52,543 nt of DNA from positions 1 through 52,543 of the forward strand of contig CALILP010000161.1 in assembly GCA_938016515.1 (NCBI GenBank), read 5' to 3'. Below the pieces are notes generated by a model that saw only the letters and a program-made list of their open reading frames with translations, did not search any database and had not been told where the DNA came from. Position 1 is the stretch's first letter, and each line of letters opens with the position of its first letter. Shown here piece by piece: positions 9,532-19,264 of the stretch. A program made the position numbers and the translations under genes. Origin of the DNA: an uncultured Paracoccaceae bacterium. GTDB taxonomy: Bacteria > Pseudomonadota > Alphaproteobacteria > Rhodobacterales > Rhodobacteraceae.

Positions 9532-10722
9532 TCAGGCGGCGGCTTTAGTGGCGACCGCGTTGGTACTACGGAAGTAGTCCTGTGCGGCGGCAACGCCACT
9601 GCCTAAAGTAATTGGATAATCCAGATCGGCCATCGCCATCTCAATTGTTGCAAGGCCGGACAGAACCATCACGTCTGTCAGACTGCCCAAATGGCCGATG
9701 CGGAAAGCTTTGCCGTTCATCTCGCCCAGACCAATACCAAAAGACACGCCGTACGCATCAAAGGCATGTTCGGTCAGGACATTGCTGTCGAAACCCTCAG
9801 GGACATAGATGGCGCTAACAGAGTCTGAATACAGGTCCGGCGATTGTGCGACCAGCTTCAGGCCCCACGCATCAACAGCGCGGCGGACCCCTTCGGCAAG
9901 GCGGAAGTGGCGGTCAAAGACGTTCTCAAGACCCTCTTCCTCCAGCATCTTCAGGCTTTCGGCCAAGCCATAGATCAGCTGCAAAGGCGGCGTATATGGA
10001 AACCCGCCAGATGCATTCGCGGCCATCATGTCGCGGAAATCAAAGAATGTGCGCGGCAGTGTGGCCGTTTCCATCGCAGCAAGGGCTTTGGGGCTAACAC
10101 AAAGGATCGCCATGCCAGTCGCCAGCATGAACCCTTTCTGAGAACCAGAAACGGCGACGTCGACCTTCCAGTTATCGAACTGGAAGTCCATCGATCCAAG
10201 CGAGCTGACGCAATCGACGAACAACATCGCCGGGTGGTTGCTGGCATCAATCGCTTTGCGCACGGCGGCGATGTCGGATTTGACGCCAGTGGCTGTTTCA
10301 TTGTGGGTCACCAGAACAGCTTTGATATCGTGACCGCTATCACCGCTCAGTTCTGCGGCGAATTTGTCTGCAGGCGCACCTGTGCCCCAATCACATTCGA
10401 TGATGCGAACGTTCAACTTGTGGCGTTGACATAGGTCGATCCAGCGATGGCTAAAGGTGCCATAGCGGGCAATCAGTACGGTGTCGCCGGGGCTAAGTGT
10501 GTTTGTCACAGACGCTTCCCAACCGCCTGTCCCGCTGGAGGGAAATGTGATCACAGTGCCCTGCGTCGTCTTAAAGACCTTTTTGACGCCCTCCAGCACC
10601 GGAGCGAACGTCTTCACAAAGTCAGGCGCACGGTGATCGCGCGTCTGAACGTGCATCGCTGACAGCAGTCTGTCGGGGATGTTGGTTGGGCCTGGGATGA
10701 ACACGGGATTCTGGTCTGACAT
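9532..10722 (-). CDS. bhcA: L-aspartate:glyoxylate aminotransferase BhcA
   Basis: A 396-residue fold-type I PLP aminotransferase of the alanine-glyoxylate/serine-glyoxylate class. BhcA moves the amino group of aspartate to glyoxylate, giving glycine and oxaloacetate, the product of the cycle. The N-terminal substrate motif FIPGPTNIPDRLL and the PLP lysine segment VSGSQKGFMLATGMA (~Lys196) are typical. The ATG at 10722 follows GGAGGAAAG at good spacing; an upstream in-frame start is less likely. It is the first gene of bhcABCD and is read away from bhcR. Serine-glyoxylate aminotransferase is the family alternative. Confidence 0.94.
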   Translation of the reverse strand: MSDQNPVFIPGPTNIPDRLLSAMHVQTRDHRAPDFVKTFAPVLEGVKKVFKTTQGTVITFPSSGTGGWEASVTNTLSPGDTVLIARYGTFSHRWIDLCQRHKLNVRIIECDWGTGAPADKFAAELSGDSGHDIKAVLVTHNETATGVKSDIAAVRKAIDASNHPAMLFVDCVSSLGSMDFQFDNWKVDVAVSGSQKGFMLATGMAILCVSPKALAAMETATLPRTFFDFRDMMAANASGGFPYTPPLQLIYGLAESLKMLEEEGLENVFDRHFRLAEGVRRAVDAWGLKLVAQSPDLYSDSVSAIYVPEGFDSNVLTEHAFDAYGVSFGIGLGEMNGKAFRIGHLGSLTDVMVLSGLATIEMAMADLDYPITLGSGVAAAQDYFRSTNAVATKAAA

Positions 10723-10818
10723 CGCACTTTCCTCCAATTTGGTGACCTAACCCTACGGAATATGTCAGACCCTTGCAATTTTCTCGAAAAGTATTTCCAC
10801 TAAGTAAATCTATTTAAT

Positions 10819-10832
10819 TTTTGTATACAAAA
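10819..10832. promoter_or_regulatory. palindrome in the bhcA-bhcR promoter region (candidate operator 1)
   Basis: TTTTGTATACAAAA is a perfect 14-bp palindrome between the divergent bhcA and bhcR genes, about 97 bp from the bhcA ATG. Its position fits an operator for BhcR or a GntR-type protein; the binding protein is an inference. Confidence 0.55.
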
Positions 10833-10871
10833 CAAATGTTTACGTTTTTCAATTTCCCGAAAAATATTCGT

Positions 10872-10890
10872 ATTGAAAAATATTTTCAAT
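10872..10890. promoter_or_regulatory. inverted repeat in the bhcA-bhcR promoter region (candidate operator 2)
   Basis: ATTGAAAA and TTTTCAAT are perfect 8-bp arms around a 3-bp spacer, 47 bp before the bhcR ATG. The whole 200-bp region is far more AT-rich than the genes on either side. It may serve bhcR autoregulation. Confidence 0.5.
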
Positions 10891-10936
10891 TTAGTAACGT
10901 TGATTTTGTGCATCAAAGAAGGTGGAAAGAATCGAT

Positions 10937-11758
10937 ATGGAAAAGCAGAAACGGCCACGCGGACGTCCAAAATCTCAGTTCACAGAAAGCTCTGCCGGGA
11001 CCTTGCAGTCGTTGGATCGCGCGCTGGGCGTGCTGGTTGCAATCTCGCGCGCTGACCGCATGACCCTGTCAGATCTGTCGGTTGCAGTTGGCGTTCCAAC
11101 GGCAACAACACACCGCATTTTGATGACCTTACAGAAGCATGACTTCGTGACCTTCAACGAAGAGCGTCAGGATTGGTTGATCGGGATTGAGGCGTTTCGA
11201 ACCGGCTCTTCCTTCCTCAAACGCCGCGATATCGCCGAGATTGGCCGCCCGGTGATGCAAATGCTGATGGAACAGACGGGTGAAACTGCAAATCTTGCGG
11301 TGCCGCAAGGTCCAGAGGTTGTGTTTATCGCTCAGGTCGAGACGCAAAATCCGATCCGGGCGTTCTTTCCGCCCAGCACGCGTACTGCGATGCATGCGTC
11401 TGGAACCGGCAAAGCCATTTTGGCCGAACTCAATGAAACTCATGCGCGCGCATTGCTGTCTAAAGCCGGGCTGCAGCAATTCACAGCAAACACGCATACG
11501 ACGCCAGCAGCACTTTTTGACGATCTTGAAGTGATTAAATCACGCGGCTGGTCGTTCGACAAAGAGGAACGATACGATGGCATGTCGTGTATCGGCAGTG
11601 CCATTTTTGACGAATTTGCAAACCCCATCGCAGGGATTTCCATCTCTGGCCCCAGCATCCGATTCGACGACGCGCGCGTCTCGGAGTTTGGCGCCCTTGT
11701 TGCGAAAGCAGCAACTGAGATCACCCAAAAGAGTGCTGGGGTGATGCCGGATCGTTAG
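10937..11758 (+). CDS. bhcR: IclR-family transcriptional regulator BhcR
   Basis: A 273-residue IclR-type regulator, divergent from bhcA and therefore the expected glyoxylate-responsive controller of the bhc operon. A winged-helix N-terminal domain is visible (~residues 20-80, helix-turn-helix LSDLSVAVGVPTATTHRIL). The C-terminal effector domain (~95-265) has the usual ASGTGKAILAEL and GISISGPSIRF segments. Before the helix-turn-helix lies KRPRGRPKS (5-13), an AT-hook core. A GTG at 10922 is in frame, but the ATG at 10937 is placed correctly behind GAAGGTGGAAAG. IclR assignment is certain; the BhcR name rests on context. Confidence 0.9.
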   Translation: MEKQKRPRGRPKSQFTESSAGTLQSLDRALGVLVAISRADRMTLSDLSVAVGVPTATTHRILMTLQKHDFVTFNEERQDWLIGIEAFRTGSSFLKRRDIAEIGRPVMQMLMEQTGETANLAVPQGPEVVFIAQVETQNPIRAFFPPSTRTAMHASGTGKAILAELNETHARALLSKAGLQQFTANTHTTPAALFDDLEVIKSRGWSFDKEERYDGMSCIGSAIFDEFANPIAGISISGPSIRFDDARVSEFGALVAKAATEITQKSAGVMPDR

Positions 11759-11942
11759 GCCAAAGCGATCAATATTTAGGCAGCCGCGCGCCGCGTGACC
11801 TCCCTTATTACGTTAAGAAACGGGGCATTTGAACGCTGAGGTGGTCAGCCATTGTGTCCTGGCTGCCCATGCTGGCTCAAATTTCTGACACATTGTTTCT
11901 CTAACAATTTCGTCATTGATGAGTGAAAAATGAGCGAATTTA

Positions 11943-12896
11943 ATGCCAACTCCCCATTTCCTGACCGCTTCGATTGCTGCTTTGACATTGATGGCCGGTG
12001 GTGTTGTCGCCCAGACACGGGATGCGGCGACATTCGAAATTGTTCAGCCTGAGCCTGTCCAACAAGACGTTTTGATCCCACCTTTGCTTGGGCCCAATGA
12101 CTTGAAGAACCTGATGCAGGTCGCGACACCCTACATCATTGATGTGCGCAATGCGCAGGCAAAGGCGGCTTTGTTCAGCTATGGTGCGGGCCATATTCCC
12201 GGTTCAGTAAACGTGCCTTACGGCCAGTTTCGCACGCTTTGGAATGATCCTCTATCGGTTCCCACAGACGAGGAATTGACGGCGCTGGTGCAATCCGCTG
12301 GCATCCCAAATGATCGGCCTATCGTGATTGTGCATTCCAGCGCAGCGAAGGGCAACTTCGGTTCCGCTGCATTTGTCTACTGGACGCTGAAAAGCGCAGG
12401 TTTTGGCAATATGGCGATCCTGAATGGCGGCATTACGGGTTGGAAAGACAACGGCGGTGATCTGAGCCAAACAACAACACCCATTGTCCCGTCCAGTACG
12501 CGGGTGGCGCTAAGCGACGAATGGCTTGCCACGCATGAAGATGTTGATGCGGTCCTTGATGGGACCAGCACAGCACAATTACTGGACGCGCGTCCGCTGC
12601 ATCAAATCATGGAATCCGCTTCACTGGATGGATCGTTTACGCTGAATGCGCATGAATTGGTATCCGGTGCAAACGCCACTGCTGTCAGCGACGAATCCAT
12701 TTTCATGCGGATCAAACAGGCAGATCTCGACTGGGAATTCAACGAAGTCATCACGTATTGCAATAACGGCGCGCTTGCGGCTGTGGACTGGTTCATGGCC
12801 AGTGAAATTGCTGAGATCCCAAACGTCCGCATCTATGCCCATTCCCTAAACGCCCGGCAACGTGCGCAGTCTCTTTGGAACACAGTTAAGAATTGA
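11943..12896 (+). CDS. periplasmic two-domain rhodanese-like protein
   Basis: A 317-residue exported protein with signal peptide (residues 1-23, cleavage after VVA) and two rhodanese folds. The first domain (~60-175) has IIDVRN and GHIPGSVNVPYG but carries serines in HSSAAKG where the sulfur-carrying cysteine should be, so it is likely inactive. The second (~195-310) has LLDARP and the loop YCNNGALAA with Cys273, so it could form a persulfide. This split is normal for thiosulfate sulfurtransferases. The ribosome site is weak. The OmpA-fusion gene follows 47 bp later, suggesting a shared periplasmic role. Substrate unknown. Confidence 0.8.
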   Translation: MPTPHFLTASIAALTLMAGGVVAQTRDAATFEIVQPEPVQQDVLIPPLLGPNDLKNLMQVATPYIIDVRNAQAKAALFSYGAGHIPGSVNVPYGQFRTLWNDPLSVPTDEELTALVQSAGIPNDRPIVIVHSSAAKGNFGSAAFVYWTLKSAGFGNMAILNGGITGWKDNGGDLSQTTTPIVPSSTRVALSDEWLATHEDVDAVLDGTSTAQLLDARPLHQIMESASLDGSFTLNAHELVSGANATAVSDESIFMRIKQADLDWEFNEVITYCNNGALAAVDWFMASEIAEIPNVRIYAHSLNARQRAQSLWNTVKN

Positions 12897-12943
12897 GTCG
12901 TCAAATGTTGAATATTCCAACCCACTCCACACGGAGATCAGTC

Positions 12944-14530
12944 ATGAACCGTAAGAGATCCGCATCAATCATTGCTTTGGCTTGCGCATCAGTGCTTGGC
13001 ACGTCGATCACGGCGCAGGCCGAACAGGTCACGTTGACAGAGATTGGTGGCACCGTTTCGATCAACGGTGATCTTGTGTCATTTGATGGCGAAACCTACG
13101 TTTTGCAGACATCGCTTGGGCTTTTTGAACTGCCTGCAAACCGGTCCATGTGCGAAGGCCCCGGCTGCCCAGCAGCAAGTGAGATGCCTACAAGCCTGTA
13201 TCTTGCCGGCTCTGGCACAGTGACCGGCGAACTGATCCCGCGCCTGGCCCAAGCCTATTTTGGCGATCTTAGCGACGCGATGGTACGCGACGACGGAATT
13301 GCAGGCCGGACGTACTTCGAAATTGAACGCGATGGTCAAAGTGATTTGATGCTGACGCTGGTTCACTCCAACTCTGTCAGCGGTCTGGACCAATTGATCG
13401 ACGGTGACTTGCACGCAGCCTTTACGACGCGCCCAGTGACCGACACCGAACAAAGCGTCGCCACGCAAGCAGGCCTTGCGACGCTGCGCAGCGAGGAACA
13501 GGAAAGCGTCATCGCATATGACAGCCTGCTGGTTGTCACCCATCCATCGAACCCCATTCAAGCAATGTCTGAAGTCGACATTGCGACCATCTTTGCTGGT
13601 GAGATTTCTGATTGGAGCCAGTTTGGACGCGATGCTGGCAAGATCAACGTTTACATGCGCGAAGCTGACAGCAACTCTCGCGAGCTACTCGAAGCCGTCC
13701 TTTTGTCCCCACATCGCAAAGATCTCGGTGTTCAGATCAACGTGTTAGACTCTGATGTTGCGATCGCTGAAGCCGTGCGCAACGATCCCGATGCGATCGG
13801 TCTGACCAGCTTTGTACATCGTGCCGGAACCAAATCGCTGGAAATCGAGGGCGTCTGCGGTATCCGCGTCCCCGCATCCGAGTTTTCGATTAAGTCGGGT
13901 GAATACCCATTGGCCCGCCCGATTTATTTCTATCACGCGGCTGAAAAGGCGCCAGTTGCGGACATGAGCGGCTTTGCCGACTTCATCTCGTCGACGCGTG
14001 CGCAGTCATTTGTACGCGATGCAGGCTTCATTGACCGTGAAATCGTAGCAGAACCTTTGAACACGCAGGGATTGCGGGTCACCAACGCCATCATAGGCGA
14101 CCAATCCGCGCAGGATCTGACCAGCACGCGCAGCATGCTCAAGCTGATGTCATATGCAGACCGTCTGTCGACGACGATCCGTTTCGATGGTGGATCGACC
14201 GACCTGGATTCAGAAGACTACGAGAACCTTGAACAGGTCGCAGCATTGATGCGATCCAGTGAATACGAAGGTGCGAGCTTCTATTTCATGGGGTTCTCTG
14301 ACTCAGTTGGTCGTGCAGACCTGAACCAATTCGTAGCCCTGCAACGTGCCGAGATCGTCCGTACTGCGCTGATATCGCGCTATCCAGAGCTGGCTGACCG
14401 CGTCAAAGCCCAGTCAATCGGCTATGGTGAATTGTCCCCGCTCGCATGCAACGAAACGCGGCCCGGACGGATCAAGAACCGCCGCGTCGAAATTTGGGTT
14501 CAGCGGCCTCTGGCTGTCGCTGGTCGGTAA
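12944..14530 (+). CDS. periplasmic PstS-like substrate-binding domain fused to OmpA peptidoglycan-binding domain
   Basis: A 528-residue exported protein. Residues 1-27 are a signal peptide (cleavage after AQA). Residues ~60-370 resemble a phosphate-type periplasmic binding protein (LAGSGTVTGELIPRLAQAYF near the start, then VTHPSNPIQAMS and IFAGEISDWSQFG). Residues ~405-525 are an OmpA C-terminal domain (IRFDGGSTDLD, then GFSDSVGRADLN and IKNRRVEIWV with the peptidoglycan-contacting Asp/Arg). The protein would hold a ligand sensor on the cell wall. The ORF opens 17 codons earlier, but the ATG at 12944 has an ACGGAGATC site. Ligand unknown; phosphate is only a family hint. Confidence 0.82.
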   Translation: MNRKRSASIIALACASVLGTSITAQAEQVTLTEIGGTVSINGDLVSFDGETYVLQTSLGLFELPANRSMCEGPGCPAASEMPTSLYLAGSGTVTGELIPRLAQAYFGDLSDAMVRDDGIAGRTYFEIERDGQSDLMLTLVHSNSVSGLDQLIDGDLHAAFTTRPVTDTEQSVATQAGLATLRSEEQESVIAYDSLLVVTHPSNPIQAMSEVDIATIFAGEISDWSQFGRDAGKINVYMREADSNSRELLEAVLLSPHRKDLGVQINVLDSDVAIAEAVRNDPDAIGLTSFVHRAGTKSLEIEGVCGIRVPASEFSIKSGEYPLARPIYFYHAAEKAPVADMSGFADFISSTRAQSFVRDAGFIDREIVAEPLNTQGLRVTNAIIGDQSAQDLTSTRSMLKLMSYADRLSTTIRFDGGSTDLDSEDYENLEQVAALMRSSEYEGASFYFMGFSDSVGRADLNQFVALQRAEIVRTALISRYPELADRVKAQSIGYGELSPLACNETRPGRIKNRRVEIWVQRPLAVAGR

Positions 14531-14533
14531 TTG

Positions 14534-14848
14534 TCACAAATCGTCTTCGGCATTTGCAACATCAATGCCGAGGGCCTCTAGACCGTTTTCAAGATGTTCG
14601 GCCAGACCGGGAATACCGGACAGATACCGTTCGGTTGGGGCGGTCGCCTCACGCCGGGCCTCTTGCTTTGCGAACTCAAGCTCTTCTGCTTCAAAACTGC
14701 CGCGGCCAATCCACATGACGGCGACCAGATTGATCTTCTCGTCGTCATTTAATCCAGAGATATAGTCGGACAGGTTCACGCTGTCAGGGCCGTATTCGCG
14801 CGTGAGCATGATGACCCTCACGACTTTACCGGTGCTGATCTCAATCAT
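14534..14848 (-). CDS. DUF3775 family protein
   Basis: A 104-residue acidic soluble protein beginning MIEISTGKVVRVIMLTREYG and containing LNDDEKINLVAVMWIGRG, the pattern I associate with DUF3775. Function is unknown for the family. The open frame runs 92 codons further upstream, but that part is low-quality sequence, while the ATG at 14848 has an AGAGGTGACG site. It converges on the OmpA-fusion gene (3-bp gap) and is divergent from the aminotransferase gene 155 bp away. Confidence 0.75.
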   Translation of the reverse strand: MIEISTGKVVRVIMLTREYGPDSVNLSDYISGLNDDEKINLVAVMWIGRGSFEAEELEFAKQEARREATAPTERYLSGIPGLAEHLENGLEALGIDVANAEDDL

Positions 14849-15003
14849 ATCGACGTCACCTCTTGTGTGGTTTGGTTGGGTCCAAGCAAGCACAAAAACG
14901 GTGTCACGTCGATCTTGTTGCCGATCACAGATGCCAAACACATGTTTTCGGCTTTGACATTCCCACCATCTGTCCCGCAACGTCTTGATGCACGCACAAG
15001 AGA

Positions 15004-15939
15004 ATGACCCATATGCCCAGCACGCCCCATGATGCCCCAACAACTCATGACGCCGAAGAAGATTTGCGAAACGAAAGCATCCTGATTTACGTCGACGGCG
15101 AACTGGTACCCAAGGATGAGGCAAAGGTATCTGTCTACGACTCTGGCTTCATGTTGGGGGATGGCATGTGGGAGGGGCTGCGTCTTTATAACGGAAAGTG
15201 GGCTTTCTTCGACGAACATATGGACCGGCTGTTCAATTCACTGAAAGCTGTGTCACTTGATGTGGATTTTGGACCGGATGAGGTTCTTGAAATCCTGAAC
15301 AAGACAGCCGCTGCCAATGGGATGACCGGGGATGCGCATTGTCGGTTGATGATCACTCGGGGGCGCAAGGTGAAGCCATTCCAGCATCCGGCACTTAGCC
15401 AGTCTGGTCCGACCATTGTGGTCATTATGGAACATTCAAAACCTGCAGAGGGCCTGCAATCCAAAGGTATCCGGCTTGCCACAGTGCCGCAGGTGCGCGG
15501 CTTGCCAACCAGTCAGGACGCCAAATTCAACAGCCATTCCAAACTGAACTGTGTGATCGCCTGCCTGCAAGCCGAACAAGCCGGTGCGGATGAAGGCTTG
15601 ATGTTGGACCCGCATGGTTTTGTGAATACGACGAACGCTTGCAATTTCTTTATCGTGCGACGTGGTGCTGTTTGGACCTCAACCGGGGACTATTGCATGA
15701 ACGGTGTCACGCGGCAGAAAGTCATCGATTTGTGCCGCGCGGATGGCATCCAGGTTTTTGAAAAGAACTACTCGCTCTACGAAGCTTACGGCGCGGATGA
15801 AGCATTTCTGACGGGAACCTTTGGGGCGCAAACGCCTGTCGCAACGATTGATGGCAAGCCTATTGGCACAGGAAATCGTCCAATGATGCAGCGCATCCGA
15901 AGCCTCTATAAAGCGGCCATCGCCGAAAACACGACCTGA
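15004..15939 (+). CDS. class IV aminotransferase (branched-chain/D-amino-acid aminotransferase fold)
   Basis: A 311-residue fold-type IV PLP enzyme. The N-terminal part (~28-110) has YVDGELVPKDEAKVSVYDSG and GDGMWEGLRLYNGK, typical of BCAT/DAAT proteins. The PLP lysine is in NSHSKLNCVIA. The PLP-N1 loop, where a glutamate is usual, reads GFVNTTNACNFF, so this belongs to a subgroup with Thr at that place. The end YCMNGVTRQKVIDLC is conserved. A second in-frame ATG at 15013 is an alternative start with better spacing to AGAGA. No neighbour indicates the amino donor; it could act on branched-chain, aromatic or D-amino acids. Confidence 0.85.
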   Translation: MTHMPSTPHDAPTTHDAEEDLRNESILIYVDGELVPKDEAKVSVYDSGFMLGDGMWEGLRLYNGKWAFFDEHMDRLFNSLKAVSLDVDFGPDEVLEILNKTAAANGMTGDAHCRLMITRGRKVKPFQHPALSQSGPTIVVIMEHSKPAEGLQSKGIRLATVPQVRGLPTSQDAKFNSHSKLNCVIACLQAEQAGADEGLMLDPHGFVNTTNACNFFIVRRGAVWTSTGDYCMNGVTRQKVIDLCRADGIQVFEKNYSLYEAYGADEAFLTGTFGAQTPVATIDGKPIGTGNRPMMQRIRSLYKAAIAENTT

Positions 15940-16137
15940 GGCATTATCTTCATGCAGTCAGCCGGCTGATGATCAAATTCAAGTGCTGTCTGGTATGTTG
16001 CTTTTGGCGGTCTGTGCATAACCATGAAACACCGGCAATGGCGCTTTTCACATGACGCTTGAAAAGACATCTTCGGTTTGCAGCACGGTTTGCGAAATGC
16101 TCTGTTAACCACAAGTGTCAATTGGCATCACCCAAGG

Positions 16138-16707
16138 TCAATGCCTCAGCGCACCAAACGTATCCACAACATGAGGTGTCGGCATTTTCGCCATTGCCTG
16201 GACGCGACTGGCAAGTGGGCTGGCGTGCTTCACAATCTGTTGGGTCACGTCCGCATGCGGGCCGACCACCTTGGTCGTGCCGTGCCGCATCAAGATAGCA
16301 CCCAGCGTCTTGCTGTCGGCGCCGTCAAAGCGGTGTGCAAGGATATAGCCAGGTTCCCCATCCCCCGAGGTTGGTAGAATTTGACGCAAAATGTTCAAAC
16401 CCAGCATCAGGCGTGTCCAGTCATTCGTCCAATAGGGCAAACAAAGTGTCAGATAGCGGGTCTTCGGGTTCTCAGCAAAGTGCCAACCGCGCGCTTGTCG
16501 TCCTGCAGCGCGCAAGTCACCGATATAGACGCTTGCTGTTTCGGGGGTCATTTTGTCGGCTTGGGCGATATCTGCGTCCGAAAAATGGGTTTCCATTTCG
16601 TCCCAATCGTCGAATGACCACGCAGACTTCAGCGGCTTCTCCAAATTGATCGCAAAGAGATCCGCTTGGATAGGAGCATAAACAGCAAGACTATACGTAT
16701 GAGACAA
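16138..16707 (-). CDS. conserved hypothetical protein
   Basis: A 189-residue soluble protein that I do not recognise. It has no signal peptide or membrane segment. Tryptophan-rich stretches (SAWSFDDWDEMETHF, LPYWTNDWTRLMLG) and even composition support real coding. No ATG is available near the beginning; the frame starts at a TTG (16707) preceded by TTCAGGTTTCG at reasonable spacing, so the start is uncertain. It lies alone between the convergent aminotransferase and the chemoreceptor gene. Confidence 0.6.
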   Translation of the reverse strand: MSHTYSLAVYAPIQADLFAINLEKPLKSAWSFDDWDEMETHFSDADIAQADKMTPETASVYIGDLRAAGRQARGWHFAENPKTRYLTLCLPYWTNDWTRLMLGLNILRQILPTSGDGEPGYILAHRFDGADSKTLGAILMRHGTTKVVGPHADVTQQIVKHASPLASRVQAMAKMPTPHVVDTFGALRH

Positions 16708-16903
16708 AACGAAACCTGAACAACGCGGCCGCGAAATGGCGGGACCAACAACTGAATAACGACACGACTCGTATAGAACCGGCCACTCGTTGTGTCACCT
16801 TTTAGGTTAACAAAAACATAGCACTGCAATTACAAAGCGCACTTCAGAAATGGGTTTAGGGGATTACGACCCTGCGTTTTGCTTAGGGCTTTCGGGTCCG
16901 CTG

Positions 16904-19159
16904 CTAAGCGCTTCTGCGGGACGAGAATTGCGAATTATCTATTCTTTTTAGGCTGTTATCGTGAATGCCCAATTTGAAGTTCGACAGCATTCTGGCAAGA
17001 TTTGCAGCCTCATCAGACAATGCTTGCACACTTGTGTTAGAGTTTTCGACCATCATGGCGTTTTGCTGGGTCACGCGGTCTAAGTTGTTCACACCGGTGT
17101 TAATCTCTCCAATACTGCCGGATTGTTCAGAAGCACCCGCCGCAACCGACGAGATCGCGGTCGAGATTCCCTCCATGCGTTGAACAATTTCCATCAACAC
17201 AGATTCTGTTTCCCGAACCAATGCGACGCCGCTGCCAACATTGGCAGTGCTGGTGTCAATCTGAGACTTAATCTGTGACACCGCATCGGTAGAGCGCATT
17301 GCGAGTTGGCGTACCTCGGCTGCGACGACCGCGAAACCACGCCCCGCATCACCGGCGCGGGCCGCTTCGACACCGGCGTTCAGCGCAAGAAGGTTGGTCT
17401 GGAAGGCAATGTCGTCAACAACGCGGATAATCGAGCTAATCTCTTCAGACGACTTTTCAATCTCGTCCATGGCTTTGGTCGTGTTCTCGACCACAGCGCG
17501 GCCTTGTTTGACGTGCTCATCGGTTTCGAGGATCAGGTTTTCAGCATTGCGCAAATCTTCACTGTTTTGCGTGATCGATTCAGTAATCTGGTCAATAGCC
17601 GCTGCGGTTTCTTCCAAAGTCGAGGCTTGGTTTTCGGTCCGCTGCGACAATTCGTTTGAATCGCGGCCAATCTGATCGGTTTGGGTATCCAAAGTTGATG
17701 AAAAGGCCTTCAACCCAGAAATGGTTTCACCCAAGCGTTCGACAATGTCGTTATAATTTGCCCGCAGCGGCTCGTATTCTTCGGCGAATGCGATCGAAAG
17801 TGGGCGAGAGAAATCTTGTTCTGCAAGCCGCTGAAGCCCTGCAGCCAGTTCATCAATGGCAAATTTCTGGGCCTTTGCCTCTTCCTTCTCTGCGGCCAGT
17901 TTATCGTCAAATGCGCGCAAGCGATCGGCAGTCATCGCAACGGCCCGAGATAGCTCTCCAATTTCGTCACGTCTGTTCAGGTCAGGTAAGTGCACATCAT
18001 AATCACGCTCACTGACCCGCTGCATGGCCTTGGCCACCATCTCAAGTGGATTGCTGAATGTGCGCGACACAAGCCAACCGCACAGTGCCACGACGACCAT
18101 GGCGATCATCGTAAAAATGAGGGTCTTGTTCCGCTGACTGGTTGCGTCACTGTAGACTTCGCTGAGGTCCATTTCGCCAACGATAATCCATGAATTTCCA
18201 AAGGCATTAACGCGACGGGCAACGCCCAGCCCAAGGTTCCCATTCAGGCTGATGTCGTCCACGTAAGTTGCTGACGCTTCTCCGAGCACCGACAGCACCG
18301 CATCGTTGGGTGTAAGTGGATCAAGTATGCTGTGGCGACTATCAAAGCGGCTTTTGGTGCGGGCCAAAAGGTCAGGCCCAATCATGGTAATGTCACCTGT
18401 TTGGCCCAATCCCTGAGCACGGTTGATCACTGTGCTCATTTCATTTGCGGGGATCTGGAATGCCATGACGCCAATGGTTTGGCCTTGGGGGTTCACAATC
18501 GGCGTCGACAAGAATGAGGCAGGCGCATCTGCGCTGGGTGCATATGGTCTGAAATCGGCAAAGTAGCTTTCACCTGCAGCACCGTCCCGTGCCATCCGAA
18601 ACGCGTCGGCTAGTCCGCTGTCACGGTAAGGGCCGGTTTCCATGTTGGTTGCATAGTCTCGTTCCTTATAGACGGAATAGACCAGATTACCGTCAAGATC
18701 CAAAACGAACAGATCATAAAGTCTCAGCTGGTCATTGATAGCCCGAAAGACAGGATGAAATTGTTCGTGCTGAAAATTGTAGGGCACCGCTTCCGGGGCA
18801 CGATCATAGAGGTCTTTTTGCCCGATAGGGTTGGGGTTCTCATCAATGTATGCGGTCTGTAGGTCGCTGACGGGATCATCCATCAGCAAACCAAATGTTG
18901 ATGAAAACCCTTGCATCGCTGAAATTGTGCTCGGGCTGACAGCGTAATTCACGAGTTGTTCGTCAATGTTGACGAACCAGCTTTCGATCGCATTGGCCCG
19001 TTCTACGGCAAGCGTTTCAAGCAGGTCTTTTTTCAACGTGACAAGAGATGCCTTAAAATCTCGGTATCCCATCCAACTGATCACAAGGGCAACTACGAGG
19101 CTAAGCGCGACAAACGCCATAGGGAGCTTCGCGCTCATCCGGATATTATTCAGGTGCAT
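16904..19159 (-). CDS. methyl-accepting chemotaxis protein
   Basis: A 751-residue chemoreceptor. A first membrane helix (~12-30) and a second (~348-370, [19 protein letters not shown]) frame a large periplasmic Cache-like sensor domain. HAMP and linker follow, then the signalling domain with the highly conserved tip [20 protein letters not shown] and [15 protein letters not shown]. This part binds CheW and CheA in the cytoplasm. The ATG at 19159 has a GGAGATCACA site; the ORF opens 13 codons earlier. There is no C-terminal CheR/CheB tether pentapeptide. No other chemotaxis gene is nearby and the ligand is not evident. Confidence 0.93.
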   Translation of the reverse strand: MHLNNIRMSAKLPMAFVALSLVVALVISWMGYRDFKASLVTLKKDLLETLAVERANAIESWFVNIDEQLVNYAVSPSTISAMQGFSSTFGLLMDDPVSDLQTAYIDENPNPIGQKDLYDRAPEAVPYNFQHEQFHPVFRAINDQLRLYDLFVLDLDGNLVYSVYKERDYATNMETGPYRDSGLADAFRMARDGAAGESYFADFRPYAPSADAPASFLSTPIVNPQGQTIGVMAFQIPANEMSTVINRAQGLGQTGDITMIGPDLLARTKSRFDSRHSILDPLTPNDAVLSVLGEASATYVDDISLNGNLGLGVARRVNAFGNSWIIVGEMDLSEVYSDATSQRNKTLIFTMIAMVVVALCGWLVSRTFSNPLEMVAKAMQRVSERDYDVHLPDLNRRDEIGELSRAVAMTADRLRAFDDKLAAEKEEAKAQKFAIDELAAGLQRLAEQDFSRPLSIAFAEEYEPLRANYNDIVERLGETISGLKAFSSTLDTQTDQIGRDSNELSQRTENQASTLEETAAAIDQITESITQNSEDLRNAENLILETDEHVKQGRAVVENTTKAMDEIEKSSEEISSIIRVVDDIAFQTNLLALNAGVEAARAGDAGRGFAVVAAEVRQLAMRSTDAVSQIKSQIDTSTANVGSGVALVRETESVLMEIVQRMEGISTAISSVAAGASEQSGSIGEINTGVNNLDRVTQQNAMMVENSNTSVQALSDEAANLARMLSNFKLGIHDNSLKRIDNSQFSSRRSA

Positions 19160-19264
19160 TGTGATCTCCAGCAGGCGCAATTGCGCAGTAGGAATCACAA
19201 TGGATCATAAGCCTTAAAGATCGCATAACCGCCGCAATGCCAAATGCGCGGCAGCATGTGCAGG

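Noticed and set aside
14849-15124. N-terminal extension of the DUF3775 gene
   Set aside because: The first 92 codons are Arg/Cys/His-rich and cross the promoter of the aminotransferase gene; the ATG at 14848 has a good ribosome site.
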